64,000 nt of DNA from contig OZ220199.1 of NCBI GenBank assembly GCA_964291505.2, forward strand, positions 496,001-560,000, given 5' to 3'. Positions within the stretch are counted from its first letter, which is position 1. Each line of letters opens with the position of its first letter. This document shows, in pieces, positions 26,211 through 35,900 of the stretch. The translations under genes were made by a program, and so were the position numbers. Under the pieces are notes generated by a model. That model saw only the letters and a program-made list of their open reading frames with translations, did not search any database and was not told the DNA's origin. Source of the stretch: Kistimonas sp964291505. GTDB taxonomy: Bacteria > Pseudomonadota > Gammaproteobacteria > Pseudomonadales > Endozoicomonadaceae.

Positions 26211-27800
26211 ATGGCAGAGGCCGCGCCACCGTTAACAACGGTGTTTATTCAAGATTTTTATCAAAGGGAACAAGAACCCCCTGTACCCAGCCAATGGAAA
26301 AATATCAAGGGAACACTGACATCGTCTATCAATCAATTGAAAGAAAAATATACACGACGCAACAGAACATCACTCTACGAAAGAAAAATTAGTCTTTTTC
26401 CACTTGTTTATCTGCCCAAACTAGTACTGGAAAGAGTGCTTATATACCTCGATGCCAGTGATATTTTTCACCTGTGCCTGACCTGTCGTTTTTTAAAGGG
26501 AATAATCAATGGGTATGCCAAGCAACTACCTTGTCTCCATCAGACAGTCCGCCAGTTTTATGGGGAAACCTTTTATGAACAACAGTATTATCAAAAAAAA
26601 CATTTTTGCGATTATTTCAACGGCATAACATGGATGCCTGCTTTATCACAGCAAAACACGATACGTCCGCAGATAAGAGCAATCGCAAGCCACTGCCCAC
26701 TAATGACAGCATCACTGGCGAGAATGCTTTCAAACAAAGGGTATATCAATAAGAAGCGCCTTTGTATCTTACCTACAGTGTCGGATACAACAGCCATAAA
26801 AATGCTGCCTGATTCAGACAATAGGCTGATAAGTGCGCATTATGATGGCAACCTAAAAGTATGGAATTTAATGGATAACATACCGCACTGTTTAAAGACA
26901 TTAAGACATAATAATCATGGGGATGTCATTCACTTTATCACCTATACAACGGCATACAGCTTTATTACCTACAGCTTTCAGGTAATTTCTTTCTGGAATC
27001 TTAAGCAGCCTGAAGGAGAAGAGTTGCTCTCGAGTTTTACCGATCACAGTATTCTGCAAGACCCCGAAACGGAGAATAGTGATATATCTGCCATTCAGTT
27101 AATTTCTGATCAGGATGCTCGGTTTGCGTCAGGCTACGGTAATGGCCATATGGTCGTTTGGGGATTAGCGCCCAGCAATACCGCACACTTTGACCGACTT
27201 TATAACATTTCATTTGGCCAAAAAACCATTTGCAATATCTCTTCTCTGGGAGACAATTATTTTGCCACGATGACATGCACCAATCACAAGTTAGTCCATA
27301 TCTGGAAAGTCTGTCATAACGAAGGTTTTCAGCGTGTATCAAACCTCCGTTTTTTACATGACATTAAAACAATCAATAAACTTGGGCCTAACAAACTCAT
27401 TGTAACTATGGGTACAAAGGAGCGCTTTGGAGTATTTAAACGCGATTTCCTGACACAAGCCCCCCTGCAGGCTTCATGGTTCAACACCCTGCAGGGCAAC
27501 TTTGAGTATGAGATGTTTTTTAGCAATACAACACTCGTCGAACTACTGGACGGACGATTTGCCAGTATTGGCGAGGAGCATGTCCATATATGGGATCCGT
27601 CTTCTCTCGATGAAAACACTAGCCCTGTACGCTCATTACCCTTCCCCCCATCAACGCATATCGCAAATCCAGAACAAAACCGTCGTTTTGCGCTCTTTCC
27701 ATTAAATGGTCCACGACTCGCAGTCGCTGTGACGAACAGCATTGAAATCTGGAACCTGACACCCGCCGATTTGGATGAACACGACGGGCATCAGGCCTGA
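26211..27800 (+). CDS. F-box protein with WD40-like repeats (eukaryotic-like E3 adaptor)
   Basis: 529 residues. Residues about 66-105 are a clear F-box: LPKLVLERVLIYLDASDIFHLCLTCRFLKG, with the Leu-Pro start, central Leu-x2-Leu and the Cys-Arg near the end that contact SKP1 in animals. Residues about 195-525 carry WD-type repeats, e.g. NRLISAHYDGNLKVWNL, RFASGYGNGHMVVWGL, LVHIWKV, HVHIWDP and SIEIWNLTP, which should form a beta-propeller. The layout is that of FBXW substrate receptors of SCF ubiquitin ligases, so in a bacterium it is best explained as a translocated effector recruiting host SKP1-Cullin1. AGGTG lies seven bases before the ATG. No signal peptide; low GC. Confidence 0.85.
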   Translation: MAEAAPPLTTVFIQDFYQREQEPPVPSQWKNIKGTLTSSINQLKEKYTRRNRTSLYERKISLFPLVYLPKLVLERVLIYLDASDIFHLCLTCRFLKGIINGYAKQLPCLHQTVRQFYGETFYEQQYYQKKHFCDYFNGITWMPALSQQNTIRPQIRAIASHCPLMTASLARMLSNKGYINKKRLCILPTVSDTTAIKMLPDSDNRLISAHYDGNLKVWNLMDNIPHCLKTLRHNNHGDVIHFITYTTAYSFITYSFQVISFWNLKQPEGEELLSSFTDHSILQDPETENSDISAIQLISDQDARFASGYGNGHMVVWGLAPSNTAHFDRLYNISFGQKTICNISSLGDNYFATMTCTNHKLVHIWKVCHNEGFQRVSNLRFLHDIKTINKLGPNKLIVTMGTKERFGVFKRDFLTQAPLQASWFNTLQGNFEYEMFFSNTTLVELLDGRFASIGEEHVHIWDPSSLDENTSPVRSLPFPPSTHIANPEQNRRFALFPLNGPRLAVAVTNSIEIWNLTPADLDEHDGHQA

Positions 27801-27830
27801 TTCCTCTTTACTGTTCTGCCACCCCCCGTT

Positions 27831-29756
27831 CTACTTATGCCAAGACGCACTCAACAGACCTTTTTTCCAAGCCTGTTTCCACAAGCCCCAATCAATAAAA
27901 CGGTAATCACTGCACTGACCTCCCAGTAACTGAACATCCGTGATCCCGGTTTCGCAGGTAGCCAAGCATCGGTTAGTTAACGTCTGTTCAGTATTACGTT
28001 CGCAAACCGGTTCATACGTCGATGGACAACCGCAGGCTTGTGCCGGTGTGTATGGAAAATAGAAATCAGCAAAATTTTCATCGTATCGCGGCCATTTCAC
28101 GCCCAGCTGTCGGCCAAAATCGTTAGCAAATACACCGAAAGGGTCAAACTGCTCCACCACTCTAATGAAGCGTGTCTTCAGATCGCCGTATTTACCCAGA
28201 TCATTCTGCAGGTCAAAGACCCAGCCCCGGTTCTTTCCCCAGTGCGCCCGACCGCCAAAGTCTTCCACCAGCAGGCGGGTAAACTCTTGATAGGGATATT
28301 GATACCAGGCATTTTCTGCCGGAGGGAATGCGCTGGGCATAAAGATCGGAATCTCGATAAATACCACGGGTTCGCCTTCCTCGAACTCACCCCCTGTCAC
28401 TGTGTGGGCCAGCAGTGAATCCGATCGAGCCTGGGCAAAGCGGATAAAGACACCGATCAGCGGCACACTGATGTTGTGACTGTTCAGGTGGGTTTTGACC
28501 GCCTGCATAGCTTCATCCACCCGGGAAGCGGGCACGACGATTTCCCAGTCCATCTGGAACAAGCCATCCTGAACAGTGGTTAAATAACTGCTCTGCATGC
28601 GGTGTGACGGTCCAATCGCTTCATGAACATTTTGGGGTGTACCAAATAATGGATGATTTTTATTGAAAGGCGGCTGGTTTTTAAACAGATTCAGACGGAT
28701 TTTCTCGACAGTTTTCGCGTAGTTTCTATCGCAGGCGGCCAATTGCATGGTGAGTTTTGCAGCAGGTAGATCAGCTGCCGTGACATTCGGCTGCAACAGT
28801 GAATTATGTGCACCCGCTTCTGCAGGTTTATCAGTAATCTTGCCACAACTGCGCATAAAGGTGCCGTTGCCGGGAAACCAGTTCAGCTGACCCCAATCGC
28901 AATCCGCTACCTGATTGAGTACCCCGTCAGGTTCAAACAGGGTTGCTTCGTCGTGGTAGCTCACCTTGACATCAAGATTGAACTGGGGCTCAACCGCCAG
29001 CCGCATACGGGCAGTCAGCCCCAGCAGTCCTAGACTTGCCGTCATGGCTTTCCAAGTATCCGGATCGGTCGATGCCTTGCTGTATTCTCGCAATTCACCA
29101 TCAGGTCCAATCACCTCCATTGATACCACTTTGGATGAGATGATCGCATCATGTTTCGGTGAGCTGCCATGGGAACCGGTCGCCACCGCGCCAGCAATAC
29201 TGACGCCATTGAATCCCATCAGGGCAAAACCAATAGAACGGTCCCGTTCATGCAACCATTCCGTCAACGCATGTAGCTTGACGCCGGCTTCCAACAGCAC
29301 GGTTTCCTGCCCTTCATACATCTGAATCCCGATAATCTGACGCAAGTTTTCCGTACTGACAACAACACCATCAGTACAGATCGTGTCACTGGCAGAATGC
29401 GCCTGCCCAACAACTTTAATACGCTGACCGTTTTGTACAGCTTCACGAATCGCATCCTGTGCAGCCGAAACTGTTGTCGGCCTGTAAACATGCTGCACTT
29501 CACTGCACATCGTCTGGCGGTTATAGGATTCCACCTTGGCCGACACGCAATCCTCTGGGCAGGTTTCCACGGTTTCCCCCAAGCCCGTATCACAACGACG
29601 GTTACCGCAGGAAAAAACGATCGATGTGCCCGGACAGATCAAACCGGGTTCCTGGGGCTCAATATCAGGTAAATACTGGCTGAGAGAGTCTGCTACCGCA
29701 GAACAAGAAAAAGACACACTGACCAGTAATAACCAACGAAATATTCCTGCCTTCAT
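27831..29756 (-). CDS. Secreted FAD-linked oxidase (aldonolactone oxidase type) with Kazal-like C-terminus
   Basis: 641 residues from Met at 29756, chosen over 29768 because GGAGG sits five bases upstream. Signal peptide (GIFRWLLLVSVSFSCSAVA), then a short Cys motif (CGNRRCDTGLGETVETCPEDC). Residues about 95-270 are an FAD_binding_4 domain with VVGQAHSASD at the cofactor site, and the C-terminal catalytic part carries GRAHWGKNRGW, the HWxK motif of D-arabinono-/L-gulono-1,4-lactone oxidases. The last 70 residues have a Kazal-like Cys pattern (CGCPSTYEPVCERN ... NRCLATC). Expected reaction: oxygen-dependent oxidation of a sugar lactone or polyol outside the cytoplasm, with hydrogen peroxide. 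Convergent with the F-box gene. Confidence 0.8.
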   Translation of the reverse strand: MKAGIFRWLLLVSVSFSCSAVADSLSQYLPDIEPQEPGLICPGTSIVFSCGNRRCDTGLGETVETCPEDCVSAKVESYNRQTMCSEVQHVYRPTTVSAAQDAIREAVQNGQRIKVVGQAHSASDTICTDGVVVSTENLRQIIGIQMYEGQETVLLEAGVKLHALTEWLHERDRSIGFALMGFNGVSIAGAVATGSHGSSPKHDAIISSKVVSMEVIGPDGELREYSKASTDPDTWKAMTASLGLLGLTARMRLAVEPQFNLDVKVSYHDEATLFEPDGVLNQVADCDWGQLNWFPGNGTFMRSCGKITDKPAEAGAHNSLLQPNVTAADLPAAKLTMQLAACDRNYAKTVEKIRLNLFKNQPPFNKNHPLFGTPQNVHEAIGPSHRMQSSYLTTVQDGLFQMDWEIVVPASRVDEAMQAVKTHLNSHNISVPLIGVFIRFAQARSDSLLAHTVTGGEFEEGEPVVFIEIPIFMPSAFPPAENAWYQYPYQEFTRLLVEDFGGRAHWGKNRGWVFDLQNDLGKYGDLKTRFIRVVEQFDPFGVFANDFGRQLGVKWPRYDENFADFYFPYTPAQACGCPSTYEPVCERNTEQTLTNRCLATCETGITDVQLLGGQCSDYRFIDWGLWKQAWKKGLLSASWHK

Positions 29757-30046
29757 GTACGCCTCCATGACAATACCTAGACAATATCCATAAGTGGGCA
29801 GGACCTCAGGATGAAACGGCGCATCACTCCTGACGAATTCACCGATTCATTTTACGTGATGTATTTTATCTATGCCTAGTGTTACCGCATGAAGAGATGC
29901 TGAAGATTGATTATCACAATCAGATGTGCGTTAAGTGCGTTCTGGATGTCATTTAATGACAATAACTGCCTTCTCTCATTTCGTGAGATCATACCTATTT
30001 TTTCGATAGAAGAATCATTCCACTACGATTCTTCGTATTATCCCAA

Positions 30047-31579
30047 TTAGTTCTGCCCGGTAATAACCTTGGCTTTCACTTGGCGATTATCGCCTTGATA
30101 TAAAGCGGGATATTGATCGCCACTGATGGGAACATTCCTACTCTCGCCCAAGTACAGATCATAATTTTCTGGATCGAACTGAGTGCCAACAGGCGTTGGC
30201 ACAAGTCTGAGTTTTGGACTCTGTACGACCATCCTCCACAATTGAATGGCACACGCTTTAAAATAGTTCTCAAAACGCAATGCTGTTTGGCCATCAGCAT
30301 CAATGACCCGATTCCAGAATGGATGCTGTTCGCGCATTACCTCTTTTAGTTCGGATAAAAATACACCTATATCAAGATCTGCATCTACGCCATGCTCTTT
30401 AAGGTATAATTTTAACAAACGGAATAATTCCCCCCCTAGCAACTGCTGCATCTCTCTATCCGTATAATCTCTGTCGTCTGCTTCTTGTTCGGCTTCTTCT
30501 TGTTCGGCTTCTTCTATCGGAACTATTGTCACTACAGGTCCAGAATATGCTTCATCCTCTGCATTTCTTATTGGCTGCCTCAATGCTTTCACCAACTTCC
30601 TGTTAAAAGATGTACTGTATAAGGATAATGCTATTTCCTGAGCTTCCATTAACACGCTAGACAGCATGCGTAACTTGCATCGCTCCAGTTCGTCCTCGTT
30701 ATTAATACCTGTCACTGTTTTTATGTCGTCATCACAATCATCAAGTGCATCTTTGGCATCAAGCCATTCAGTCGTCACCAGCGAACGATACCCATCAATG
30801 ACCAGATTCGGCCTGTTAAGTCTGCCAACATTTTCCAGGCCTTCTTCGTTTTCAGCTAGCCTACGGTTCATGTCCCGCCCTAATTCTTGAGTGAGCCTAG
30901 CCACTTGACTCCGCTGTTCATCTCTCTCTGCTCTAAGTCTGTTGACTAGCGCCCGTACATGATCGCCTGTGTTCCCAGCCACCTGTGATGTTAATCGCTG
31001 CTCGAGCTCTCGAATTTGATTCTCTAGTCGGCGAATGACTCTATTGTTATCGTCAACATTGGACCCTGTTTGTTGAAGCTGCCTAACCTGGGACTCAAGT
31101 TGGCTGATGAGCCTATTTTTCTCTTCAACTGTTGATGCGTCTCGTCGAAGCCGACTCACCTGAGACTCAAGGCTACGTATGTTTTGCGCTGCATGCTGGC
31201 CAACAGATAATACTCGCTGCTGCAAACGACTTATTTCCCTATCTTTTTCGCTATTGTTAGTCAATGCCAGTTGTCGCTGGAGTTGTCTAACCTGAGTCTG
31301 AAGGCGGAGAATTTCTTCATCGTTTGACGCTGCTTCCTCTGTTATATCAGATACCTGATCCAGCCCTGCATTCGGCTCTGCATGTGCCACATTTCTCACA
31401 AAAATATCTAGTTTACGTGTAAGAGACGAAGCGTTCTGATCCCTGATATAATTTTGAGCCTCTGATACGCTTATCGTTCTACCACAAAACCAATCACCTA
31501 ATGCACTCCAAAAACTATTGGTGACATTGTAGGTATATCTAAAGGCATCTAAAAATGACAATCTCAAGCTTTGCTCCAC
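30047..31579 (-). CDS. Coiled-coil protein of unknown function
   Basis: About 510 residues. Start uncertain: GTG 31579 has GGGAGA six bases upstream, while GTG 31585 is too close to it. Residues about 85-235 are a long coiled coil of repeated heptads (EILRLQTQVRQLQRQL, NIRSLESQVSRLRRD, LISQLESQVRQLQQ, VIRRLENQIRELEQRL). An acidic repeat EEAEQ-EEAEQ-EADD lies around 360, and the C-terminal 130 residues look globular. No signal peptide or membrane segment. The N-terminal 35 residues have a Trp/Phe-rich stretch (SFWSALGDWFCG). Surrounded by AT-rich DNA, so probably accessory; function not inferred. Confidence 0.65.
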   Translation of the reverse strand: MEQSLRLSFLDAFRYTYNVTNSFWSALGDWFCGRTISVSEAQNYIRDQNASSLTRKLDIFVRNVAHAEPNAGLDQVSDITEEAASNDEEILRLQTQVRQLQRQLALTNNSEKDREISRLQQRVLSVGQHAAQNIRSLESQVSRLRRDASTVEEKNRLISQLESQVRQLQQTGSNVDDNNRVIRRLENQIRELEQRLTSQVAGNTGDHVRALVNRLRAERDEQRSQVARLTQELGRDMNRRLAENEEGLENVGRLNRPNLVIDGYRSLVTTEWLDAKDALDDCDDDIKTVTGINNEDELERCKLRMLSSVLMEAQEIALSLYSTSFNRKLVKALRQPIRNAEDEAYSGPVVTIVPIEEAEQEEAEQEADDRDYTDREMQQLLGGELFRLLKLYLKEHGVDADLDIGVFLSELKEVMREQHPFWNRVIDADGQTALRFENYFKACAIQLWRMVVQSPKLRLVPTPVGTQFDPENYDLYLGESRNVPISGDQYPALYQGDNRQVKAKVITGQN

Positions 31580-32241
31580 AACCACTCTCCCACCATAAAG
31601 AAGCCAACCAAATCAACATTAACTGAATAAGCACTAAAAACAGATCAAAAATCGCCAATCTTTCTACATCATCGTCTTTTCAACCATTAATAAAAAAACC
31701 TTAACTTTTTGACAAAAAAAGAAAAATAAATTCAAAAAATAACTATCAAAACAAACAATAATCTCACACTTTTTAATTCCAAATATTTATAAATCACAAC
31801 CGACCTATCCATGATATAAAAAATTATTATCTTAACACATCAGCACACCTCCCCTTTCTATTTTTCACCTACACCAGAAACAATAAAAGCAGATACCCTA
31901 TTATTGGGATACCAACACTGCTCTTTAACATACACCAGCGCTCCAGAAAAACGGCTGAATGTAGCACTATGAATCTTATGATTTACTGATACATATGTGG
32001 GTATGACAACGCTTCAATAGGCACTTAATATTCTAAAAACTCTTATTTGCATTTTGAAATGCATAAATAGACATCAAATAAATATTTCATCCACCTAAAT
32101 CAAACCACATGAGCATTGCTTAAGAAATTTCACGTACCAAACTCACAACTTATGTTATCCATAAGAACAAATTCGTCATAATCATAAAAAATAAAGCGCC
32201 TTATCATGCGCTTTATTGACATTCGTTTCAAAGGAACAACC
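31580..32241. other. AT-rich intergenic region between two divergent accessory genes
   Basis: About 660 bases, among the most AT-rich of the window, with many A/T tracts (31690-31850). It separates the divergent coiled-coil and zinc-finger genes. No gene or hairpin terminator seen; probably promoter DNA of acquired genes. Confidence 0.5.
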
Positions 32242-32973
32242 ATGATTTCCCACCTTGCAACCAGTGCAACCAGTGCAACCAGTGCAACCAGTGCAACCAG
32301 TGCAACCAGTGCAACCAGTGCAACCAGTGCAACCAGTGCAACCAGTGCAACCAGTGCAACCACAGAGGATAGCCCTAATCACGTAATTGCCGAGATAATC
32401 TGGCAAGAAAGTAGTTACTTCAAATGCAGAAGATGTAAAGAATGGGGAATGACTCTCTCTCACTTTGGTAAAACTTCAACGCCTTTATGCATTCCTGATG
32501 CCAAAGCCCTGACGGCAAGAGACCAAGAAAAAGAACATATTAGAAACATAACACCTATCCGTGTTTCAAAAAGTACAGACCAGCACGATCTGCCACATTT
32601 ATTATATTACTGCCCAGGCTGTTATATAAGAAGAGAACCCAATACGCCAACCCTCGTAGAATTTCAAACAATGGAAGAGTTGGCTGCTCACTTTAAAGAT
32701 TGCGAAAAAACTGAAAGATTTCGACAATACAAATGTAACTCATGCCATTTCTCCAGTCACAGCTGTGATGATATTAAGATCCATCAAAAGACGTTACAGG
32801 AGCAGGGCTCATATTTTTTTGGTGCAAAGGCACACAACGGCATTGATCATTTATTGCCTGAAGAAGCATTGATGTCAGTTCTAAAACAGAGGACAAATCA
32901 AGAACTGACATCACTAACAGCCTTACAGCTGCCGCCAACTGATCCGGAACAGCAGCGTGTAGACAACAGGTAG
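32242..32973 (+). CDS. Zinc-finger-like protein with N-terminal (ATS)n repeat tract
   Basis: 243 residues from ATG 32242, preferred for AAGGAA seven bases upstream; an in-frame ATG at 32206 is possible. Residues 6 to about 40 are an uninterrupted Ala-Thr-Ser tract from a 9-bp DNA repeat. Then come Cys/His motifs: FKCRRCKEWG, YYCPGCY followed by HFKDC (C2HC spacing), and YKCNSCHFSSHSCDDIKIH (C2H2-like). This suggests two or three zinc-binding modules for nucleic acid or protein contact. No family named. The last 51 bases overlap the 3' end of the opposite RND pump gene, so the C-terminus LPPTDPEQQRVDNR is read from pump-coding DNA and may be a recent extension. Confidence 0.65.
   Translation: MISHLATSATSATSATSATSATSATSATSATSATSATSATTEDSPNHVIAEIIWQESSYFKCRRCKEWGMTLSHFGKTSTPLCIPDAKALTARDQEKEHIRNITPIRVSKSTDQHDLPHLLYYCPGCYIRREPNTPTLVEFQTMEELAAHFKDCEKTERFRQYKCNSCHFSSHSCDDIKIHQKTLQEQGSYFFGAKAHNGIDHLLPEEALMSVLKQRTNQELTSLTALQLPPTDPEQQRVDNR
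32257..32362 (+). repeat. 9-bp tandem repeat GCAACCAGT, 11 full copies plus partial
   Basis: Eleven identical GCAACCAGT units (32257-32355) followed by GCAACCA. No sequence variation between copies, which points to recent expansion by slippage. The unit is a multiple of three, so copy changes lengthen or shorten the (ATS)n tract without a frameshift. Confidence 0.97.
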
Positions 32974-35900
32974 CACGATCAATGTCAGCAGGGTTGCGAA
33001 TCCCAGGCCGAAGATAATCGTCACTGCCATTGATTTGAAAAACGCATCAAAGAGCAGTGGCAGCATACCCAGCATGGTGGTCAGTGCCGCCATACACACA
33101 GGCCGAACACGACTGACCGCCGAATGGAACACCGCTTCATACGCCTCCTTGCCCTGGGAGAGTTCCAGGTTGATCTGATCAACCAGCACAATGCCGTTTT
33201 TAATCAGCATCCCTGAGAGACTCAACAAACCCAGCAGTGCCATGAAACTGAATGGCGCGTTAAGTAACAACAAGCCGGACACAACACCAATCAAAGCCAG
33301 CGGCACCGTGACCCAGATCGCGATGGGCTGCCGGACAGAATTAAACAGGAAGACCGTGATCAGGAACATGGTCAGATAACCCAGTGGAAGTGAACCAAAC
33401 ACGGCGGTCTGTGCATCACCGGCACTTTCATGTTCACCGCCCCACTCCAGGCTGTAACCCAGCGGCAAAGGAATGCCTTCAATCTCTCCCTTAACCCGAC
33501 GGAATACCGAATCAGCGGTTTCACCACTGGACTCGGCCGGTTCAGCCAACACTGCCAGCATCCGTTTGCGGTCGCGACGAACAATCAGCGGGTTATCCCA
33601 TTCGCTGTCGAACCGGGAAACCACCTGGGTAATAGGCACGAACGTTGAGTATTCTTTGCTCCATACTTGAAGGCCAGTCAAGCTGTCGGCATCCAGCCGT
33701 TCCTGCTCTGGCGCACGGGCCATGATAGGCATCAGATGACTACCTTCCCGATAAACACCCACCTGTTTGCCGCTGAAATTCACCAGCAATGCATCGTCCA
33801 GCGCCTGCTTGGAAATACCACTGCGCCGCGCCTGCGCATCATCCACCACCGGGCGGACAATCAGCGACTGGTTACGCCAGGTATGGCGAATGGCATCTGC
33901 CGCCGGTTCATTGTTGAGAATCGCGATAGCCTTACTTCCCAACTGCCGTAAAACAGCCGGGTCTTCACCATAGAATCGTGCTTCAATTTTGGCGGCTGGC
34001 GCCGGTCCGTTTTCCAACCGCATCACCCTGTATTCAGCCTGGGAGAAGTCGGCAGCCAGCAAGGATTCAACCTGGGGAAACAGGTCATTAATGGTATCCA
34101 GATCTTGAGCGGTGATAATCACTTGGCCATAGCTGGCGTACATCTGTTCCGGTGAGTACGGCAGCACGAAGCGCTGGGCGCCACGACCCATAACAGTTGT
34201 TACCGCCATGACGCCATCCAGACTCAGCACTTCATCTTCAAGACGCGACATCTCCGCTTCCGTTGCCCGAATATCACTGCCTTCCGGCATCCAGAAATCG
34301 ATAAAAAACATTGGCGTGTTAGAGGGTGGGAAAAAGACATTCTTGACCAACCCCATTCCGGCAACCGCGGCTACCAGAGCCATTCCTGTCAGCGCAAGGG
34401 TAATGGGACGGTGGCGCATGGCAAGGTTGAGCAACTGTCGATACAGGGTGAACACCGCACCTTTATAAAGGTCTTCCGGATCCTCGGATCCTGCGTCGCT
34501 CTCGTAATCCTTGAACAGCAGGTTGCAGAAAAAGGGCGTCAGCGTGATCGCTGTAATCCAGCTGATAAACAGGGAGATCAACAACACCTGGAACAGTGAT
34601 TTACAGAATTCACCGGTACTGTCTTGGGACAGCCCAATAGGCGCAAAGGCAATAATTGCAATCACAGTAGCACCCAGCAGCGGCCACTGCGTCTGGCTGA
34701 CCACCTGCTTGGCCGCTTCCAACCGACTGAGGCCACGCTTAATGCCGACCAGTATACCTTCGGTCACCACGATGGCATTATCCACCAGCATCCCCAGCGC
34801 AATAATCAGCGCGCCCAGTGAGATCATCTGCAGATTAATCGACAGGATCTTCATAACAATGAAGGTGCCCAGGATTGTCAGGAGCAAGACAGCCCCCATC
34901 AACAAGCCTGAGCGCAATCCCATAAACAGCAGCAGAACGATGATCACAATAGCAATGGATTCCGCCAGATTGATCAGAAAGCCATTTACCGATTCCGAAA
35001 CGACTTCCGGCTGGTTATAAACCGTGGTGATATCCATACCGATGGGACGCTGACCTTCCAACGCCAGCAATTTCGCATCAATCGCTTCACCGACTTTTAC
35101 GACATTCACGCCACTTGTAAAGGAAATTCCCAGTGAGATCGCGTCATCACCATTGTTGTGATACACGACTGACGGCGTTTCTGTATACGCCTTGCTAACA
35201 GTGGCAATATCACCCAGGTAAACGAGCTTTTCACTCCCCGGCGGGCTGATAATCAGGCGTTCCATCTCCGCGACATTACGGAATTCACCGGTAGGATGAA
35301 TGCGTACCGACGCACCGTCCACATACATGCGTCCGGCATTGGAGACCACATTCTGGTTCTGGATCAGACCGAAAATATATTCAGGGCTCAGGTTCAGGGC
35401 AGCCAGCCGTGCCTGGGAGATTTCAACCACCACCTGTTCAGGGCGTGTACCATCCAGCACGACTTTCTTTACGCCGGGAATCAGCACCAACTCACGGCGC
35501 AGATAATCAGCATAGTTCTCCAGCTCGCGATAGCTGAAATCCTCGCCGGTGATATTCAGGAGAACCCCGAAAACATCCCCGTAATCATCTTCCACCTGTG
35601 ACGGCTGTACCCCCGGTGGCAGGCTGGACTGCGCATCATTCACCTTACGGCGCAGTTCATCCCAGATCTGGGGCAGATCATGTTTGTCGTACTGATCCCG
35701 GATTTCCACAGAGATCTGCGACATGCCGGCACTGTTCACCGACTCCACAAACTTAACCGCCGCCAACTGCTGGATGGCATCTTCCAACGGCAGTGTCACT
35801 TCTTCTTCCACCTGCTCAGGCGAAGCTCCCGGGTACGGGGTGATGACCATGGCAGACTTGATCGTGAACTCGGGAAATTCCAGCTGGCCCAGGCCAAGAA

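Noticed and set aside
32257..32362. CRISPR-like array
   Set aside because: Units are 9 bp, contiguous and without spacers, inside a coding region.
32130..32463. Reverse-strand frames reading (VAL)n and (CTG)n across the 9-bp repeat
   Set aside because: Products of the repeat in other frames; no start signal or flanking coding sequence.
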